Shown piece by piece: positions 4,278 to 5,666 of a DNA stretch of 5,666 bases. A program made the position numbers and the translations under genes. Every line of letters begins with the position of its first letter. Position 1 is the first letter of the stretch. The notes beneath the pieces are model-generated. The model made no database searches. It saw nothing but the letters and a program-made list of their open reading frames with translations, and was not told the origin of the DNA. The stretch spans positions 1-5,666 of the forward strand of contig CAIXZI010000216.1 of NCBI GenBank assembly GCA_903923915.1, in the 5' to 3' direction. The stretch is from an uncultured Bacteroidota bacterium (GTDB lineage: Bacteria > Bacteroidota > Bacteroidia > B-17B0 > Aurantibacillaceae).

Positions 4278-5666
4278 ATGTACAGACTGCTTGATTTTTT
4301 CTGGAAAAACAATTTACCACGTTGGTCTATATTAATTATAGATGTTATTATATGTGCGTTTTCGTTAACTCTGGCTTTCTTTTTACGTTTTAATTTTGCT
4401 TCAATCCCTCCACAAGATTTAAAAAACATGCCCATAGATTATGGGATGGTTTTAGGTATTCGCCTTTTTAGTTTTGTAATTTCTAAAACCTATAAAGGGG
4501 TTGTGCGTTATACAGGCTCTAAAGACAGCATGCGCATATTACTAATAGTATTACTTGGCAGCGGTATTTTGTTTTTAATAAACTTTACTACTCGTTTAAT
4601 TGTAGGGGTTTATTATATACCGCAGTCGGTTATTATAATAGATGCTCTTTGTACCATGTTTATTATGATTGCATCTCGCTTGGCAGTTAAAGCCATTTAT
4701 TTTGAACGTAAAAACCCCGACAGAAAAAAAACCAATGTGTTAATTTATGGTGCCGGAGAATCAGGAATTGTTACCAAGCGCACGCTAGAGCGTGATGTAG
4801 ATGTTAAATACAAAGTAATTGGTTTTATTGATGATGATGTTAAAAAGAAAGGTCGCAGTTTGGAAGGTGTCTTTATTTATCAACCCGATAAACTGGCTGA
4901 ACTAATAAAAGACAAAGAAATTGAAACCGTTGTTATTTCTATTTTAAATATTTCTTCGGCAAGAAAAAACGAATTGGTTGAAACCTGCTTACAGCATAAC
5001 GTTAGGGTGCTTAGTGTGCCGCCTGTTAGTAAATGGATTAATGGTGAGCTGAGTTTAAATCAGTTAAAAACCATAGAAATTGAACAATTATTAGAACGTG
5101 ATGCTATTAAGCTTGATGTATCTTTAATTGAGCAACAATTACAAAACAAAGTTATTTTGGTAACAGGTGCTGCAGGCTCTATTGGTAGCGAGTTAGTACG
5201 ACAAATACTTCGTTTTCATCCTAAAAAAGTTATTTTGTTGGATAATGCCGAGAGTCCGTTGCACGAAATGGAATTGGAGCTTTCAGAAAAATACGCTCCT
5301 CAAAAGTTTGAAGTGGTAATGGGTGATGTGCGCAACCCTGATAGGATGCGTAATGTATTTAACACCTTTAAACCGCAATTAGTTTATCACGCAGCAGCCT
5401 ATAAACACGTGCCTATGATGGAAAATAATCCGTCAGAATCTATTTTAACAAACGTATTAGGTACAAAAATTACAGCCAATTTAGCCGTTGAATTTAATAT
5501 TGAAAAATTTGTATTAATTTCTACTGATAAGGCTGTAAACCCTACCAATGTTATGGGAGCCAGCAAACGCATTGCCGAGATTTATACACAATCTTTAGGA
5601 AAAAAATCTAACGTAAAATTTATAACTACCCGCTTTGGAAACGTGCTAGGTTCTAATGGCTCTGTT
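4278..5666 (+). CDS. Membrane-anchored nucleotide-sugar dehydratase/epimerase, FlaA1/CapD/WbpM type (3' end outside window)
   Basis: Long FlaA1/CapD-family enzymes act on UDP-GlcNAc-type sugars, usually as 4,6-dehydratases, and supply modified sugars for capsule, O-antigen or protein glycans. The window holds 463 codons; full-length members are about 600-650. About four membrane segments are visible (near residues 17-38, 55-72, 86-106 and 112-134), with RFNF after the first. A first Rossmann-like domain follows, with VLIYGAGESG (154-163) and VIGFIDDD (180-187). The catalytic SDR domain begins at KVILVTGAAGSIGSEL (291-306), with Asp322, MGDVRNPDRM (348-357), HAAAYKHVPMMENNP (371-385) and STDKAVNPTNVMGASKR (415-431), then TRFGNVLGSNGS (451-462). 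Met426 replaces the usual catalytic Tyr of YxxxK (Lys430), as is known for WbpM/PglF-type long members, with the nearby TDK motif providing Asp417 and Lys418. The ATG at 4278 is the first start after an in-frame stop at 4236. The exact sugar product cannot be assigned. It likely opens a polysaccharide or glycan gene cluster to the right. Confidence 0.93.
   Translation, partial: MYRLLDFFWKNNLPRWSILIIDVIICAFSLTLAFFLRFNFASIPPQDLKNMPIDYGMVLGIRLFSFVISKTYKGVVRYTGSKDSMRILLIVLLGSGILFLINFTTRLIVGVYYIPQSVIIIDALCTMFIMIASRLAVKAIYFERKNPDRKKTNVLIYGAGESGIVTKRTLERDVDVKYKVIGFIDDDVKKKGRSLEGVFIYQPDKLAELIKDKEIETVVISILNISSARKNELVETCLQHNVRVLSVPPVSKWINGELSLNQLKTIEIEQLLERDAIKLDVSLIEQQLQNKVILVTGAAGSIGSELVRQILRFHPKKVILLDNAESPLHEMELELSEKYAPQKFEVVMGDVRNPDRMRNVFNTFKPQLVYHAAAYKHVPMMENNPSESILTNVLGTKITANLAVEFNIEKFVLISTDKAVNPTNVMGASKRIAEIYTQSLGKKSNVKFITTRFGNVLGSNGSV

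Noticed and set aside
4241..4435. Minus-strand frame of 64 codons antisense to the dehydratase gene start
   Set aside because: It overlaps the N-terminal membrane segments of a well-supported gene and has no signature of its own.

Overview
The window looks like chromosomal DNA from a low-GC member of the Bacteroidota, probably a flavobacterium-like or sphingobacterium-like organism. The coding DNA is AT-rich. Two exported proteins have signal peptides ending in Ala-Gln (YAQ, AFAQ), which is typical of this phylum. Shine-Dalgarno sequences are weak or absent. The PurA, WaaA/KdtA and FlaA1/CapD-type proteins read like Bacteroidota family members. This placement is inferred from sequence style, not from a search.

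Layout. Positions 1-830 (minus) hold the N-terminal two thirds of adenylosuccinate synthetase (purA), cut by the window edge. Positions 831-1344 hold no convincing gene. They contain a compact element of about 315 bp (about 974-1288), roughly 53% G+C in its core against about 30-37% around it. It has a perfect hairpin at each end, an internal 9-bp hairpin, a further 9-bp inverted repeat and a potential pseudoknot. I read it as an interspersed, non-coding structured repeat, and it is the least explained part of the window. Positions 1345-2205 (plus) encode a secreted six-bladed beta-propeller protein. It converges on, and overlaps by 14 bp, waaA/kdtA (2192-3442, minus), the Kdo transferase of lipid A-core biosynthesis. 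Three bases upstream of waaA, in the same orientation, is a secreted protein that is probably an outer-membrane beta-barrel (3446-4207, minus). A 70-bp divergent intergenic region (4208-4277) separates it from a membrane-anchored FlaA1/CapD/WbpM-type nucleotide-sugar dehydratase/epimerase (4278 to the right edge, plus).

The right half is therefore about the cell envelope: Kdo addition to lipid A, an outer-membrane protein likely transcribed with it, and a divergent gene that probably starts a surface-polysaccharide cluster continuing beyond the window. The left half is purine biosynthesis plus a stand-alone exported propeller protein, separated by the structured repeat. I see no tRNA, rRNA, CRISPR array, transposase, integrase or recognisable defence system. 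The known genes look intact apart from the two cut by the window edges.
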